Shown: positions 20,909 to 31,588 of the stretch, piece by piece | Position numbering within the stretch: position 1 is the first letter of the stretch | Layout: every line of letters starts with the position of its first letter | Assembly (NCBI GenBank): GCA_963580285.1 | Contig: OY757021.1 | Span: forward strand, 93,359,221 to 93,423,220 | Origin: Lucinisca nassula | Lineage: Eukaryota > Mollusca > Bivalvia > Lucinida > Lucinidae | DNA: 64,000 bases | Direction: 5' to 3' | The notes under the pieces: generated by a model | What the model saw: only the letters and a program-made list of their open reading frames with translations | Databases searched by the model: none | What the model was told of the DNA's origin: nothing | Program-made: the position numbers and the translations under genes

Positions 20909-21710
20909 TGAATATGACAAAATTTGGCATAGCATAAAGGACATTTTGCAGTCTGATGCTGCTTGAGACAGCCCGAGAGACGGACAAGGACATAGAGAGA
21001 GCTACTGCAGGTTCTGTCACAGAACAATCACAATACCGAGATGCACGGTATGGGTGCCAAATGAACAAATATTCCATGCAGTTTCATGTATTCAAGTATA
21101 CATAGTGTACAGGCATCTGTGCAGAGTATCTGGAGACAAAGGAGAACTACACAAAGATTTCACGGTACTTGTCTGAAAAAGTAATTGAATTTCCTTTTGT
21201 ACTTTTTCCGGCTCTGAAATAAAATAGGCATTTGAAGGTTAGAAAAGGTTAAACAGTCTTAATATATATGATATACCTACCCACTTTAACTATTGACTTG
21301 GTCTGCCAAAATGTTTAGTGAAACCCCAGAGTACAGAGTTAATAGGTGGAAGACTACATGTACTATTAATATTTCATTCAATTATTCTGTTTCATAGCAA
21401 AACATTTTAAGTTTGGATTATAATATTAAATAAACCAACTTTGTTATTCTGTTTCAAATGAATGGATACACTCAGTATATTTTCCTTAATTTCTGACTTC
21501 CTGTTTCCTTTTTTCCAAAATGAGCTACACTCATATAGTCCAAGAAGCAAAGAGAAGATTCCTTTTGACAAGGGAAACAAACAATGGGACTAAAATGGCC
21601 CAAAATCATTCATCTCATTGCTGAATTTGTATGTATACTGGAAATAGCTACACAGCAGTAGCCTTGAATGACCATTGAAATTATTCCATAACCAGTTTCC
21701 ATGGAAGTAC
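20909..21710. other. Intron-like DNA, nothing recognised
   Basis: No tandem repeat, inverted terminal repeat or convincing ORF is visible. A few short GAGACGGACAAGGACATAGA-like tracts occur near 20960-21000. Confidence 0.35.
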
Positions 21711-21755
21711 CAGTATGTGGCTGAGCTGCATGTTTCTCATTAGTGACCTCTGGAT
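21711..21755 (-). CDS. Candidate short exon of the minus-strand gene (weak)
   Basis: The minus strand reads CTCATCTGTCTGCAG, 45 nt, then CATACTG/GTACTT. In phase 0, which the neighbouring exons require, it gives I-Q-R-S-L-M-R-N-M-Q-L-S-H-I-L. The +2 frame (P-E-V-T-N-E-K-H-A-A-Q-P-H-T) looks equally protein-like but would break the phase. A 45-nt size keeps the frame if skipped. This may be chance. Confidence 0.2.
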
Positions 21756-21839
21756 CTGCAGACAGATGAGCTTATGGCTGCTTCACAGTGCATTTCTTTG
21801 AGGGGATGAGTGGGGTGGGTCGTGGTAGCATGGAAGTCC

Positions 21840-22233
21840 TATGGCCCATTTTTAGCTTCAGAGAGCCAAAAAAGCAATATTTTGGCAAATTAATATTGAA
21901 TGAAGTCTGTCCAGAAGATATTTAAAGTTTTCTATTAGATATGTAGGGAAATAAGCCCTGTTCCCTGGGGGCCATGTTTTGGTTTTTGACAAATTATGAT
22001 GGCCTGGCAAGGAGGTCACTTTTGGCTGCAGTGGCAACCAGAATCCTGCATGGCTTCAAAATCTTTGAATAATTTTCAGTCAGTATCATCAAAGGATTAT
22101 TTCTGTATAGTTTGGCTAAAATTGGCTTAGTGTTTGTGGGAAGGTGTCAAATGTTAACAGATGATGAACAACAGACAATTTGCCTATCAGACTAGCTCAC
22201 CATGAACATGATGTGCTCATGGTGAGCTAAATA
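21840..22233 (+). mobile_element. Remnant of a GCTCACC-type element, 3' end
   Basis: It ends in the hairpin AGCTCACCATGA...TCATGGTGAGCT (22194-22229) plus AAAT, and is preceded by one or two repeat-like units (TTTTTAGCTTCAGAGAGCCA, GGATTATTTCTGTATAGTTT). No 5' end is seen, so the left limit is approximate. Confidence 0.45.
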
Positions 22234-22789
22234 TATAGCTGAAACAAAGTACTGTTGCTGTGTTGGGGTACAAGATACTTCAATGCTTGGGGAATATTTT
22301 GTATTGTCACCCAAAGGAAAGGAGAAAGAGACAAAACAGTTAATAGTAAGGATACAAGAAATATGAGAAAAGGAAGAAGGATGAAAGTGGATAAACAAAG
22401 GAAACGAAAACATTCCCGCTCAATACCAATTTACTGCAAGAACAACTGACAGCCAATATCCGTTTGATGCCCCAATGACATATTCACCACGTTCAAGCAG
22501 GCATCCCACCCTCAATCGAAAAGTGTACCCATTCATCTAAAAGCACATTATTCTAGGACTAGACAAAGAAACAATACCAGTTGAGACCATCGCATAGTGT
22601 ATCGAACAATGTTTGAAGTCTGGCGAAGGGTCTAGTGAAAGAACAACATCAATTTTATTCAATGTACAGATTCATTTGTTGAGAGCAAAAGTAGTCATTA
22701 GTTATACAGAGAAGCCTCGTTATAACGAAAGTATTTGTTCCCTGTACACTTTACCTTTATGAAGAATTTGTCGCGATAAAGAATAGTCA
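22234..22789. other. Intron-like DNA, nothing recognised
   Basis: Contains a short ORF on each strand with no exon borders or recognisable motif. A weak CCTCGTTATAACGAAAGTA fragment at about 22711 resembles MITE ends elsewhere. Confidence 0.3.
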
Positions 22790-23072
22790 TCAAAAAACAC
22801 GCCTATATAATTTTGACCCCCTTGAACCCCAGTTTTATACAGTAAAACTGGGGTTTCCTGGGGTATACCTTATTTTTCTTATTTCTGCTCTAAAATATAT
22901 ATTGTGGGTACTCTTTAGAACCGCCTCAATGAGGCGGTTCTAACGAGTACCCACAATCTATATTTTGAGCGGAAATAAGAAAAATATCACAATTTTTCAT
23001 CTTAAAATTTTCATTTTTTCGGCGATAAAGGTGGCAATGCATTTGTATTGGCCTGTTTGCGTAATGGAACAT
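22790..23072. mobile_element. Palindromic MITE, family H
   Basis: Ends AACACGCCTATATAATTTTG and GGCCTGTTTGCG. The central hairpin is GGGTACTCTTTAGAACCGCC-TCAATGA-GGCGGTTC and onward. TTATTTTTCTTATTTCTGCT is mirrored by GCGGAAATAAGAAAAATA. Very similar to 53795-54077. Confidence 0.8.
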
Positions 23073-23518
23073 TTTGACCACTAACAAACAAGTTCAGAAA
23101 CATGCTGTGGAATATTTGGATTTCGAAAAGTGTGCATTTACATTTAATTAATTCACACTGAATAAGATCAACAATTAATTATCATTACTACAAATCTTAT
23201 TTCTTTTTATGTATCATTATCTATCATTCTGTGGCCCTTCAAAAATGCATGCAATTCACATATTGAGCCAATCATTCATCAGAGGTGGACAAAAAACTGG
23301 AGAACTTAATGATGGTTTTAAAGTATTAGGCACCCACAACCACAATCTGGTCTCTCATTTTTACCATAGCACAGCTCTTTTTAACTCACAGCAGCGAAAG
23401 ACCTAGCGATTATGGGTCAGTGCTCTTAAGTATTAAGCCATGAAGGTCCAAAATGAAGAATTTGTCGTGAAAAAGTCAAACCTGTCTTGAAGGACTCTTC
23501 TACTAAGCATCAGCTCTA
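23073..23518. other. Intron-like DNA, nothing recognised
   Basis: No repeat architecture or splice-bounded ORF is seen apart from a vague tRNA-SINE-like string at about 23410-23450. Confidence 0.3.
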
Positions 23519-23731
23519 TTAACCCTTGTCCTGCTAATCCATGATATGCCTTATCTTTGAAACAATGTAGATCCAGATCAGATGGCTTCTGACGAAGCCA
23601 TCTGATCAGGATCTACATTGTTTACCATTCAGATTGTGAATTTGTAGCAATAATTTGCATCAAGTAATCTGATTGGTTGATGATCAGTAGTGGGTGTGGC
23701 ATATGTAAATATTCAGCAGGACAAGGGTTAA
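23519..23731. mobile_element. Palindromic MITE, family A (inverted orientation)
   Basis: TTAACCCTTGTCCTGCTAAT ... CAGCAGGACAAGGGTTAA, with the core AGATCCAGATCAGATGGCTT-CTGACGAAG and complement. It belongs with the copies at 43453 and 43802 in a sub-family with TTGTCC in place of TTATCC and core end ACATTGTTT. Confidence 0.85.
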
Positions 23732-23909
23732 AAAGGTCAGTGTCTCAGATTCCTTTTAAGGCAAATACATAGACATGACCTTGTACTAAGCAAACACTTC
23801 TGGCTTTCCCTCAGAACATTGCTACAGAAAGGTTTCTAAGGTTCCAGTCTTCAACTTAATTTGAAAAAAAAATGTTTTGATGTTTTGTCCAATTTATTTA
23901 CATTAATTT

Positions 23910-23934
23910 TTTATTTATTTATTTATTTATTTAT
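23910..23934. repeat. (TTTA)n microsatellite
   Basis: Six TTTA units in a row inside an AT-rich spacer. Confidence 0.85.
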
Positions 23935-24206
23935 CCTATCAAGTGTATTTCACTAAACTGGAGCCAAATTTGGGCAACCAAGAAAACCGAAAGAATCAGT
24001 AGCAGAACTTGGCTTGCCAGATGTGTCCTGACTTCTGGAAGGCTTCTACTACAACTTGTATGCCAACAAGCATCCTGTATTTATTTTTTAGCTGAGGCCC
24101 AGTTGTTCAAGGCTTTGCTATTTTAATGATCCCGTTCATCAATCCTTGAGGGTTGTTCTAGCAAGTATTATCTTAAATAAGGGAGTTTCTTTACTGTTCT
24201 AAATGC

Positions 24207-24434
24207 TTAACCCTTATCCTGCTGAACACGACAACCCCTACCTTTACAAACAGTGTAGATCCAGGTCAGACGGCTTCCTTTACAAACAGTGTAGAAGCCG
24301 TCTGATCAGGATCTACACTGTTTGTCAAGCAGATTGTGAACTGAACAAATACATTAAATCAATCAAATAATTTGATTGGTTGATAGTTAGCAATGGGTGT
24401 GGCTAAATTAATTTATTCAGCTGGATAAGGGTTG
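24207..24434. mobile_element. Palindromic MITE, family A, with altered core
   Basis: TTAACCCTTATCCTGCTGAA ... CAGCTGGATAAGGGTTGA. In the core, the loop has gained an extra CTTTACAAACAGTGTAGA taken from the arm, so AGACGGCTTC and GAAGCCGTCT are now separated by a partial second arm. A 5'-truncated family I end (GGCCCAGTTGTTCAAGG) lies just upstream at about 24105. Confidence 0.8.
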
Positions 24435-24453
24435 AAGTTATAAGAATAACTTA

Positions 24454-24720
24454 ACCCATTTTGTACCGGAAACCCCAATATGGGTACCCTGGCAAACAGT
24501 GCAGGCTCAGATCAGACGGCACAGAATGTGGCATCTTATCAGGGCCTACACCATTTGCAAAAAGGTCAGCTATTTTCATACATGTGATATTTTCTTGGAC
24601 CCAAATAGGGAGATTTTGATTTTCAGATAGGGAGATTGGGGTTCCAAATAGGGAGATTTTTTCCGTGGTAAAAAGTGATGTTATTTTTGGTTAAAATTTA
24701 CCCCTGAAGCACTTTTTCAC
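24454..24720. mobile_element. TTAA MITE, family C, left half, plus GGGAGAT repeats
   Basis: TTAACCCATTTTGTACCGGA, GGGTACCCTGGCAAACAG and the core run to about 24570. The right arm is replaced by three TAGGGAGATT(T/G) repeats (24606-24660). A similar GGGAGAT cluster sits beside the half copy at 28600-28792, so this is probably one compound element. Confidence 0.5.
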
Positions 24721-24920
24721 CCATAACATGCCAACACGACAATTGTCGTCTGCTTTGTCGTCTGTCATCTACATTAAATATCATTTTTGGAAAACAGTGT
24801 GGGCCCAGATCAGACTGCAGAGCAGTCTGATGAGGGTCCCCACTGTTTGCCTTTATGCAAAAATAAGTTATAAAAGCTTGGAAGAAGGAAATGCAGCAGA
24901 CGACAAACTTCCATTTTATC
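24721..24920. mobile_element. Hairpin MITE, family B
   Basis: CATAACATGCCAACACGACA ... GCAGCAGACGACAAAC, with the core GTGGGCCCAGATCAGACTGC-AGA and complement. The TTAA ends are decayed. Confidence 0.65.
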
Positions 24921-25359
24921 TTTTAATAGAGAGGCAGTTTCTTGGAGGAACGATCGAAGAACAAGCACTAGCCAATAGATCGGTGTTAAATACCCACCCA
25001 GCACCTGGCAGAAAAAACAACGTTCAGAATAAGTTATAGTGCATGTTGTTTATGTTCGTTTATTGTTTAAAATTTGCGGATGTACCTTACTTGATTTCCG
25101 TTCTTAGTTTTTATCCAGTGAATTATAAATTAGTAATCTTCCAAAATGTTTGTTGTTCTTTTATGATCAATCAAGCGCCCCAAATCTAGGGAACTTACTG
25201 CAATAGTCTTGCAGTTTGGATAGCTTCATCTGTAGATCGATAAACAAAGCTAAAGATTGTGAAGTACAGAAGTTTTTGTAATGCCAAAATTTTTAAATGC
25301 CCATGCTTTTTCCATGGCTACATTCCCCCAAAACGTGCCTCAGAACTTAGTCGGAACTA
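24921..25359. other. Intron-like DNA with one weak ORF
   Basis: A pyrimidine tract ending TTTTAATAG (about 24932-24942) precedes a 97-nt open stretch ending in TAG on the plus strand. The right boundary has no splice donor or polyA signal, so I do not call an exon. Confidence 0.3.
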
Positions 25360-25460
25360 ATAAGCATGCATGATTTTTATTGATTTAACGTGAGGGCATA
25401 TTTCTTTCATAAAAGATCCTTTAAAAACAAGGCAAAAATATTTTTTCTCGCAAGCTAAAA

Positions 25461-27229
25461 ACAAGAGCTGTCGCATGACAGCATAGCTCGCCTGTTTCGT
25501 GCCTTCAAGATATAAGGTGAAACTATTGAACCATGAAATATAGGTCACACTCACCTACATATATTTTAAGGTCAATCATCAGGTCACATGGAACATATAT
25601 TCCAGATATTACATTTCAGAATCAAATTGTGTCTGAATTATAAGGCTAATCATTGAACCTTGAAAATAGGTCACACTGACCTAGATATATTTCTATGTCA
25701 ATCATCTGGTCACATGGAACTAAATATTCAGATATGAAGTTTCTCCATCCAATAATATTCAATATATAAGTCAAAATCATTGGACCATGTAAAAAAGGTC
25801 ATACTGACCTAGATATATTTTGAGGTCAATCATCTGGTTGCATTGAAGTAATATCCCAGGTATAACATTTTGTTATCAAAATATTATTCAAGATAATAGG
25901 CAAAATCACTGAGCCATGAAATATAGGTCACACTGACCTAGATATATTTTGAGGTCAATCAGCAAGTCACATGGAACTAATAATCAAGGTATGATATTTC
26001 TTTATCAAATAATATTCAAGATAATAGGCAAAATCAGTGAACCATGAAATATAGGTCACACTGACCTAGATATCTTTTGAGGTCAATCATGGGGTCACAT
26101 GGAACTAATAATCCAGGTATGACATTTTTTCCATCAAATAGTATTCAAGATAAGAGACAAAATCACTGAACCATGAAATACAGGTCACAGTGACTTAGAT
26201 ATATTTGGTGGTCAATTATCAGGTCACATGGATCTAATAATCCAGGTATGACATTTCTCCTTCGAATAGTATTCAAGATAATAGGCAAAGTCACTGAACC
26301 ATGAAATATAGGTCACAGTGACCTAGATATATTTTGAGGTCAATCATAGGATCACATGGCATAATATTCAAGGTATGACATTTCTCCAACAAATAGTCTT
26401 CAAGATATAAGGCAAAATCACTGAACTATGAAATATAGGTCACAGTGACCTAGATCTATTTTGAGGTCAATCATGGGGTCACAAGGTACTAATATCCCAG
26501 TGATGACATTTCTCCAACAAATAATCTTCAAGATATAAGGCAAAATCACTGGACCATGAAATATAGGTCACAGTGACCTAGATATATTTCGAGGTCAATC
26601 ATGGGGTCATATGGTACTAATATCCCAGGTATAACATTTCTCCAACAAATTGTCTTCAAGATATAAGGCAAAATCACTGGACTGTGAAATGTAGGTCACC
26701 ATGACCTTCACCCTTTTACACTTGAACCAATGTCACATGGTTGGCTGATATATAACCAATTGTGTTTATAACTTGTTTGCATATTGGAAACATATATAAC
26801 AAATTACAAAGGTGTCCTAGATTTTGACCCCTAGCCCCACCCCATCCGTCCTCCCAGGCATGAACCCAGGGGTGTGTTGTCTTGGAATCTCAGAAGACAC
26901 GCCCGGGTATCCAACTTGTAAAATATGAATCCTTTGTGATGAGTGTCTGTTGAGATATAAGCAATTCAAAAACTTTTACAAAGTTTTACAGAGGTGTTCT
27001 AGATTTTAACCCCTAGCTCCACCCCGGGGCATGAACCCAGGGGTCTGTTGTCTTTGAACATCAGAAGACCCTCCCAGGTACTTAAGTTCCAAATATGAGT
27101 ACTCTGTGATGAGTGACTACTGAGATATAAGCATTTGAAAAACTTTAACACAGTGTGACGGGAACGCACACGCGCACAAATGAGGTGACAACAATAGCTC
27201 TCCATGTACTTCGTACAGGCGAGCTAATG
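25461..27229 (+). mobile_element. Tandem-repeat element R6 (AGCTCGCCTG type)
   Basis: 5' end ACAAGAGCTGTCGCATGACA (hairpin GCTGTC/GACAGC), subterminal TAGCTCGCCTGT (25484-25495). 3' end AGCTC..GTACTTCGTAC..., with the exact complement ACAGGCGAGCTA (27215-27226) and ATGAA. The core is a 128-bp array (25500-26710). It is followed by about two units (26720-27150) with ATTTTGACCCCTAGCCCCAC / ATTTTAACCCCTAGCTCCAC and TGATGAGTG...TGAGATATAAGCA. Non-coding. Confidence 0.75.
25500..26710 (+). repeat. 128-bp array carrying AGGTCAnnnTGACCT in each unit
   Basis: The palindrome starts at 25668, 25796, 25925, 26053, 26310, 26437, 26565 and 26693 as perfect AGGTCAnnnTGACCT. Copies at 25542 and 26182 have one mismatch each. 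Spacing is 126-129 bp. This sequence is the consensus inverted repeat with 3-bp spacing known for estrogen-receptor-type nuclear receptors. Extra GAGGTCAAT half-sites follow each palindrome. Whether any receptor binds it is untested. Confidence 0.92.
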
Positions 27230-27520
27230 AAACGGGTTTGAATAGAAAATGTTACCCTGCAAAATTCCGGTTCTATGTTTATTAATAAATGAAAAAATGC
27301 ATACAGATGCTCAGAAAATACCAGCGTCTGCTCTGCTCTGTTTTGGCGGGAAAAATATTTAGCACATTCACCTGTCGGAGGCCAAAAAACATGCACGAAT
27401 TTTCATTGATGTCACGTGGGGCATATTTCTTCCATCCGTTAAAAACAGCAAAAATATTTTTCTTGGGTTTAAATAGAAAATGTCACTATGTAATAGCCCA
27501 GTTCTATGATTAATAAATGA

Positions 27521-28086
27521 ACTAGAGCTGCCGCCTAACGGGCGCCAATTATACCCCCGCATGCGTTGTCAGTACTAGTAGCAAGGTGTGTGAATATTAA
27601 AGAAATCGGTCAAAGAATGAGGAAGTTATGTGCAATGTTAAAGTTTTTTTGTACCGACAAATTTTTACAAGTATTTGACCTTGAGGAAGGTCAACGTAAA
27701 GGTCAAGGTCAGGTTTGTGTATATCAATCTTAAGTACTAGTGGCAAGGTGTGTGGTGTGTGAATATTAAAGAAATCGGTCAAAGAATAAGGAAGTTATGA
27801 GCAATGTTAAAGTTTTTTGTAACGGACCGACGACAGACGACAGACGGTACCGACAAATTTTTACAAGTATTTGACCTTGAGGAAGGTCAACGTAAAGGTC
27901 AAGGTCAGGTTTGTGTATATCAATCTTAAGTACTAGTGGCAAGGTGTGTGGTGTGTGAATATTAAAGAAATCGGTCAAAGAATAAGGAAGTTATGAGCAA
28001 TGTTAAAGTTTTTTGTAACGGACCGACGACAGACGACAAGCTGACTCCTATATACCCCCTTCAAACTTCGTTTGCGGGGGTATAAT
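27521..28086 (+). mobile_element. Tandem-repeat element R7 (TATACCCCCGCA type), short
   Basis: 5' end ACTAGAGCTGCCGCCTAACG, subterminal TATACCCCCGCA (27550-27561). 3' hairpin TATACCCCC...TTTGCGGGGGTATA with the exact complement TGCGGGGGTATA (28073-28084). It contains three AATATTAAAGAAATCGGTCA units of roughly 190 bp. Two of them are nearly identical and include TTGACCTTGAGGAAGGTCAA and a TCAAGGTCA half-site. A GACGACAGACGACA tract precedes the 3' hairpin. At 566 bp it is the smallest complete member of the group. Confidence 0.8.
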
Positions 28087-28160
28087 AACAGTTTACAGAG
28101 GCGTAGAAAAAAAACAGCGTCTGCTTTGCTCTGTTTTGGCGGGAATAATATTTAGCGTCT

Positions 28161-28599
28161 ACACTGTCAATTACAAAGGGATTAAATAAGATATAATTGG
28201 TATATCTTGATTGCCTAGTTTTCACACCTTGTCACATTGTTTATTGTTGGCTTATCAATAAGGCCCGCCTCGGGTGTAAACGGTTTAATAGGCTAGTGTT
28301 GTCAACTTGAGCAAATCAGCGATCAGGGGAGTATAATTATTAATAAATGTATGCAAACATCACTTTTCTTACTTTTATTTGAAACATTATTGAATTTCTC
28401 ACTTTTTATCACCATGTTTGCTGCTTGTTTGATGGTTGCATTTTAATACGTTCTTTTCATATCGCGATATCATACCTGTGCAGGTGTGTATTGTAATTTA
28501 CCGGTAAATACACTAACCGTTAACCGCATGGGTATTTTACTGCGGTAAACACTAAAACGGTCCGTCAGCGGAAAACTACTATAGGAAAATTGTCGTGTC
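28161..28599. other. Intron-like DNA, nothing recognised
   Basis: Contains a TTTACCGGTAAATACACTAA-like inverted piece near 28497 but no element ends and no exon signal. Confidence 0.3.
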
Positions 28600-28792
28600 G
28601 GGAGATTAGGGCCGTCGGATGAGAGACCGGGAGATGGGGTTCGAAATCAGGATATCCTGACAAAATTGGGAGATATCACATGTATGTATTTTCTGCATAA
28701 ATTTAGAAAACAGAACCTGTCACCCCAAAATTTTGAAATGGACTCATGCCATATATAAGGAGGATGATTCCATTTGGTACAAAAAGGGTTAA
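28600..28792. mobile_element. TTAA MITE, family C, right half
   Basis: ACCTGTCACCCCAAAATTTT, TATATATAAGGAGGATGATT and GGTACAAAAAGGGTTAA match the right half of family C. It is preceded by GGGAGAT repeats as at 24606-24660. Confidence 0.6.
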
Positions 28793-29107
28793 ATAACATC
28801 CTTGTAAGCTCTGAATGGGGCCTTGTAGTCTTGTGTGATGGCTGCAGAATAATGGCAAGCATCTTTTCTAAGGGAAAAGGACAATTAGCTACTACCTGTT
28901 CAATCGCTCACTCACTCAACTGTGATAATAAACTCAAAACACAATTTAAACAGCAGCAACTAAGACAAAAAGAAAATAAAACCCTTCCCCACAAACCATG
29001 AAAAAGATGCAGAATCTGGTTATATATATAAATTTGTTAAGACAAGACTAAAGCTCTTATAAAAGTGTCTGCTATGTTAATATTTTACTGATAGCAATAC
29101 AAGTTAC
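28793..29107. other. Intron-like DNA
   Basis: A minus-strand acceptor-like tract (TTGTCCTTTTCCCTTAG, about 28870) has no usable donor after it. Nothing else is seen. Confidence 0.3.
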
Positions 29108-29113
29108 CTTTGT
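29108..29113 (-). CDS. Possible 6-nt microexon (Thr-Lys)
   Basis: The minus strand reads TTTGTTTTTTTCTTCCGACAG/ACAAAG/GTAACTTG when split at its borders: a long pyrimidine tract and CAG, six bases, and an AAG/GTAACT donor. Inserted after the exon at 50979-51072 it would add Thr-Lys without changing the frame. Microexons of 3-27 nt in phase 0 are a known class. The pairing could also be chance in 36 kb of intron. Confidence 0.25.
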
Positions 29114-29259
29114 CTGTCGGAAGAAAAAAACAAAGTATACATAAATTCACAAAATAATCAATCATTTATGGTGTTTCTGGGCTACATCATTGAGGAAAGT
29201 TTTGGTACAAAACTCTGGACTTCATCTGATACTGAGGGCAAAGAAAGAACTTCTTAATG

Positions 29260-29656
29260 TTAACCCTTATCCTGCTGAGTATGACAACCACTACCTTTGC
29301 AAACTGTGTAGATCCTGATCAGATGGCTACTTCTTCAGAAGCCATCTGATCTGAATCTACCTGTCATGTAGTTTGAATTGTATATACACCACAACCTTTT
29401 TATAACACTTTTAATGGGGTCCAAAGCAGTGTTAGTTAAACAACCATGTTATATCCTATCAAAAATGTATAGATTATATAGAAAAAAATGACCATTTATT
29501 GTCATTTTTCTATTTAATCTATACATTTTTGGGATTCAACCCAAAACCGTGTTGTAATGAACAATATTATAATGAGGTTGTGGTGTATCAATTTGATTGG
29601 TAGATAGTCAGAAATGGGTGTGGCTAAATTAATTTACTCAGCAGGATAAGTGTTAA
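29260..29656. mobile_element. Palindromic MITE, family A, split by another hairpin MITE
   Basis: TTAACCCTTATCCTGCTGAG ... CAGCAGGATAAGTGTTAA with the usual core. The right arm is interrupted after GTTTGAAT by the element at 29385-29587 and resumes with CAATTTGATTGGT. Confidence 0.8.
29385..29587. mobile_element. Hairpin MITE with ACCACAACCT ends, complete copy
   Basis: ATACACCACAACCTTTTTAT and ATAATGAGGTTGTGGTGTAT are inverted repeats. The centre is a long hairpin around CAAAAATGTATAGAT...ATCTATACATTTTTG. This is the intact reference for the fragments at 9483-9515/14359-14432 and about 30881-30975. Confidence 0.75.
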
Positions 29657-29737
29657 TGATTGGTTATGTTTTCTCTGAATGGCAACATAATCAATGCAAA
29701 CAATAATGCAGTGATACCTGAAATCTTGAAGTTTTTG

Positions 29738-30880
29738 ATTTGACTTATATAGGGAATACCTTTAAAAATCTTTTTTCCGAAACCAGAAGACCCAAGTCTT
29801 TGATATTTGATATGAAGCTTCATCTGGTGGACCTCTACTATGAAGGTTCAAATTATAGCCCTGGGGCCATATTCCTGGGGCCAAATATGGCCCCACCCCA
29901 GGGCCCACGGTTTTACATAGAATTATATATGGAAAACCTTTAAAAATCTTCTTCTCTGAAGCCACAAGGCCAAGGTCTTTCATTTTCAAGTAAATCAGAC
30001 TTTTAGGGTGTTGGGCTCAAAGTCAAGGTTTGTGTGACTATTTTTAGAAAAGCTTTATCTTCACTGTAGCCCTTACATTTATTGATGGATTTTAATGTAA
30101 CTTCACACAAATGTTGGATATGATATCTCCAGCAAGTTAGACTTTCAGGGTTCCAGGTCACAGCAGTGGCTATTTTCAGAAAAACTTTGTCATCACTCTA
30201 GCACCTACATTTATCAAAGAATTTTATTTAACTTTACACAAATGTTGGGTATGATAATATCTCAAGCAAGGTTGGATTTTCAGGATTCTGGGCTCAAGGT
30301 CAAGGTCACTGCGGCTTTTTATAGAAAAAAAACTATGACCTATTGCTCTGGTGCCTACATTTATTGATGGATTTTAATGTAGCTTCACACAAATGTTGGG
30401 TATGGTAATATATGAAGCAAGTTCGACTTTCAGGGTCCAGAGCTTAAGTCAAGGTCACTGTGGTTGTTTTCAGAAAAACTTTTCATGGTTCTAGCTAGCA
30501 CCTAGATTTATCAATGGATTTTGATGTAACTTTACACAAATGTTAGGTATGATAATATTCTCAAGCAAGATCAAATTCAGGGTTCTAGGCTGAAGGTCAA
30601 GGTCACTGTAGCTATTTTTAGAAAAACCTTGTTATGGCTTATGGATTGATTTTGTTCAAGTGAACATGATAGCCACCAGAGCTAAAAATATCCAAATCTT
30701 AAAAAGACCCAGTCATAAACAGCTAGACTGATTTTGATAGAATTTCCCAGAAATGTTCCTTGGGTCACTGTCAATCAAAATTGGTCAAACCCTCCACTCC
30801 ACCTTACTATATTACCTACCATTTCATTCGTACACTCTCTCACTGTATGGATCAGGTGAGCGATCCAGGGCCATCATGGA
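29738..30880 (-). mobile_element. Tandem-repeat element R8, truncated
   Basis: On the minus strand it starts CCATGATGGCCCTGGATCGC-TCACCTGATCC (the ACAAGAGGG lead is missing). It passes through four units of about 130-150 bp (landmark TTGTGTGAAGTTACATTAAA in plus-strand complement, 30000-30640) with TCAAGGTCA half-sites, then 1.5 units of the 163-bp repeat (29740-29990). No 3' hairpin remains. It lies beside half of an ACCACAACCT MITE (30881-30975). Confidence 0.6.
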
Positions 30881-30975
30881 CTGTTCTATATAATCTATAC
30901 ATATTTGGGAACCATCTTGACACCGTGTTATAGCCGTAACCATTTGTAATGAACAGTGTTATAATGAGGTTGTGG

Positions 30976-31273
30976 TTTAACTTTAATAAAACAATAAGGC
31001 AACTAAAAAGAGGGTAAACACTTTCCTTACTCCAAAACATAGGGACATCATAAAGTTCATCCCTTTAAGTGAACAACTGACTGACCAACAAAATTTATGA
31101 AAAATGAAAAAGCAAAACTGGGCAGCATATGAATGATGGTTTTAGAACTGGTCATACGATCCAGAATACATGATAACATGGTCTAAAAGCCTAAATAACA
31201 AGAATGAAGAAAAATGACAACCCCAAAATGAATAAACAAAATAATAGCTCCAGGTAAGGAGAAACAAGAATAT
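30976..31273. other. Intron-like DNA, nothing recognised
   Basis: AT-rich DNA without element ends or exon signals. Confidence 0.3.
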
Positions 31274-31277
31274 TTAA

Positions 31278-31510
31278 GGGGAATGAGAACACCTTCAGGA
31301 AAAGCAACTCCTGCAAAAGTATTTTTGTCTCCTATGTCAATAGGGGTCAACTCCTAAAGAAAAGAATTTGCTCCTGAGGAGCAAATTCTTTCCTTTAAGA
31401 GTAGACCCTTTTTTCCGCGGGACAGGGCTTATAGAAAAGCGAACAGACGTCCCAAAAATTGTCTCCCTTTGAAAAATGGTGGAAAAATGTGCCAGGTGTT
31501 CCCATTCCCC
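31278..31510. mobile_element. TTAA-flanked MITE, ends GGGGAATG
   Basis: TTAA (31274-31277 and 31511-31514) brackets GGGGAATGAGAACACC ... GGTGTTCCCATTCCCC. The centre is a perfect palindrome, AAAGAATTTGCTCCTGAGGA-GCAAATTCTTT. A second copy in opposite orientation is at 50546-50774. TTAA duplication suggests piggyBac-type mobilisation. Confidence 0.85.
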
Positions 31511-31588
31511 TTAAGGGATTATTTTCCTCATTTCATATTGGAACATATGTTGTAAGTACTCGTTAGAATCTCCAAACTGAGGACATGT

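Larger units (their letters stand above)
25360..28160. repeat. Imperfect host duplication hosting R6 and R7
   Basis: The segment with ATTGAT..ACGTG.GGGCATATTTCTT and AAAAATATTTTT occurs at 25370-25460 and at 27400-27480. Its continuation (AATAGAAAATGT, TTCTATG.TTATTAATAAATGA, CAGCGTCTGCT, TGTTTTGGCGGGAA) occurs at 27240-27360 and at 27470-28150. R6 interrupts the first copy and R7 the second, at different points. Confidence 0.6.

Noticed and set aside
24943..25039. Possible plus-strand terminal exon after TTTTAATAG
   Set aside because: There is no polyA signal or upstream partner, it lies next to a MITE, and the support is only an open frame of about 32 codons.
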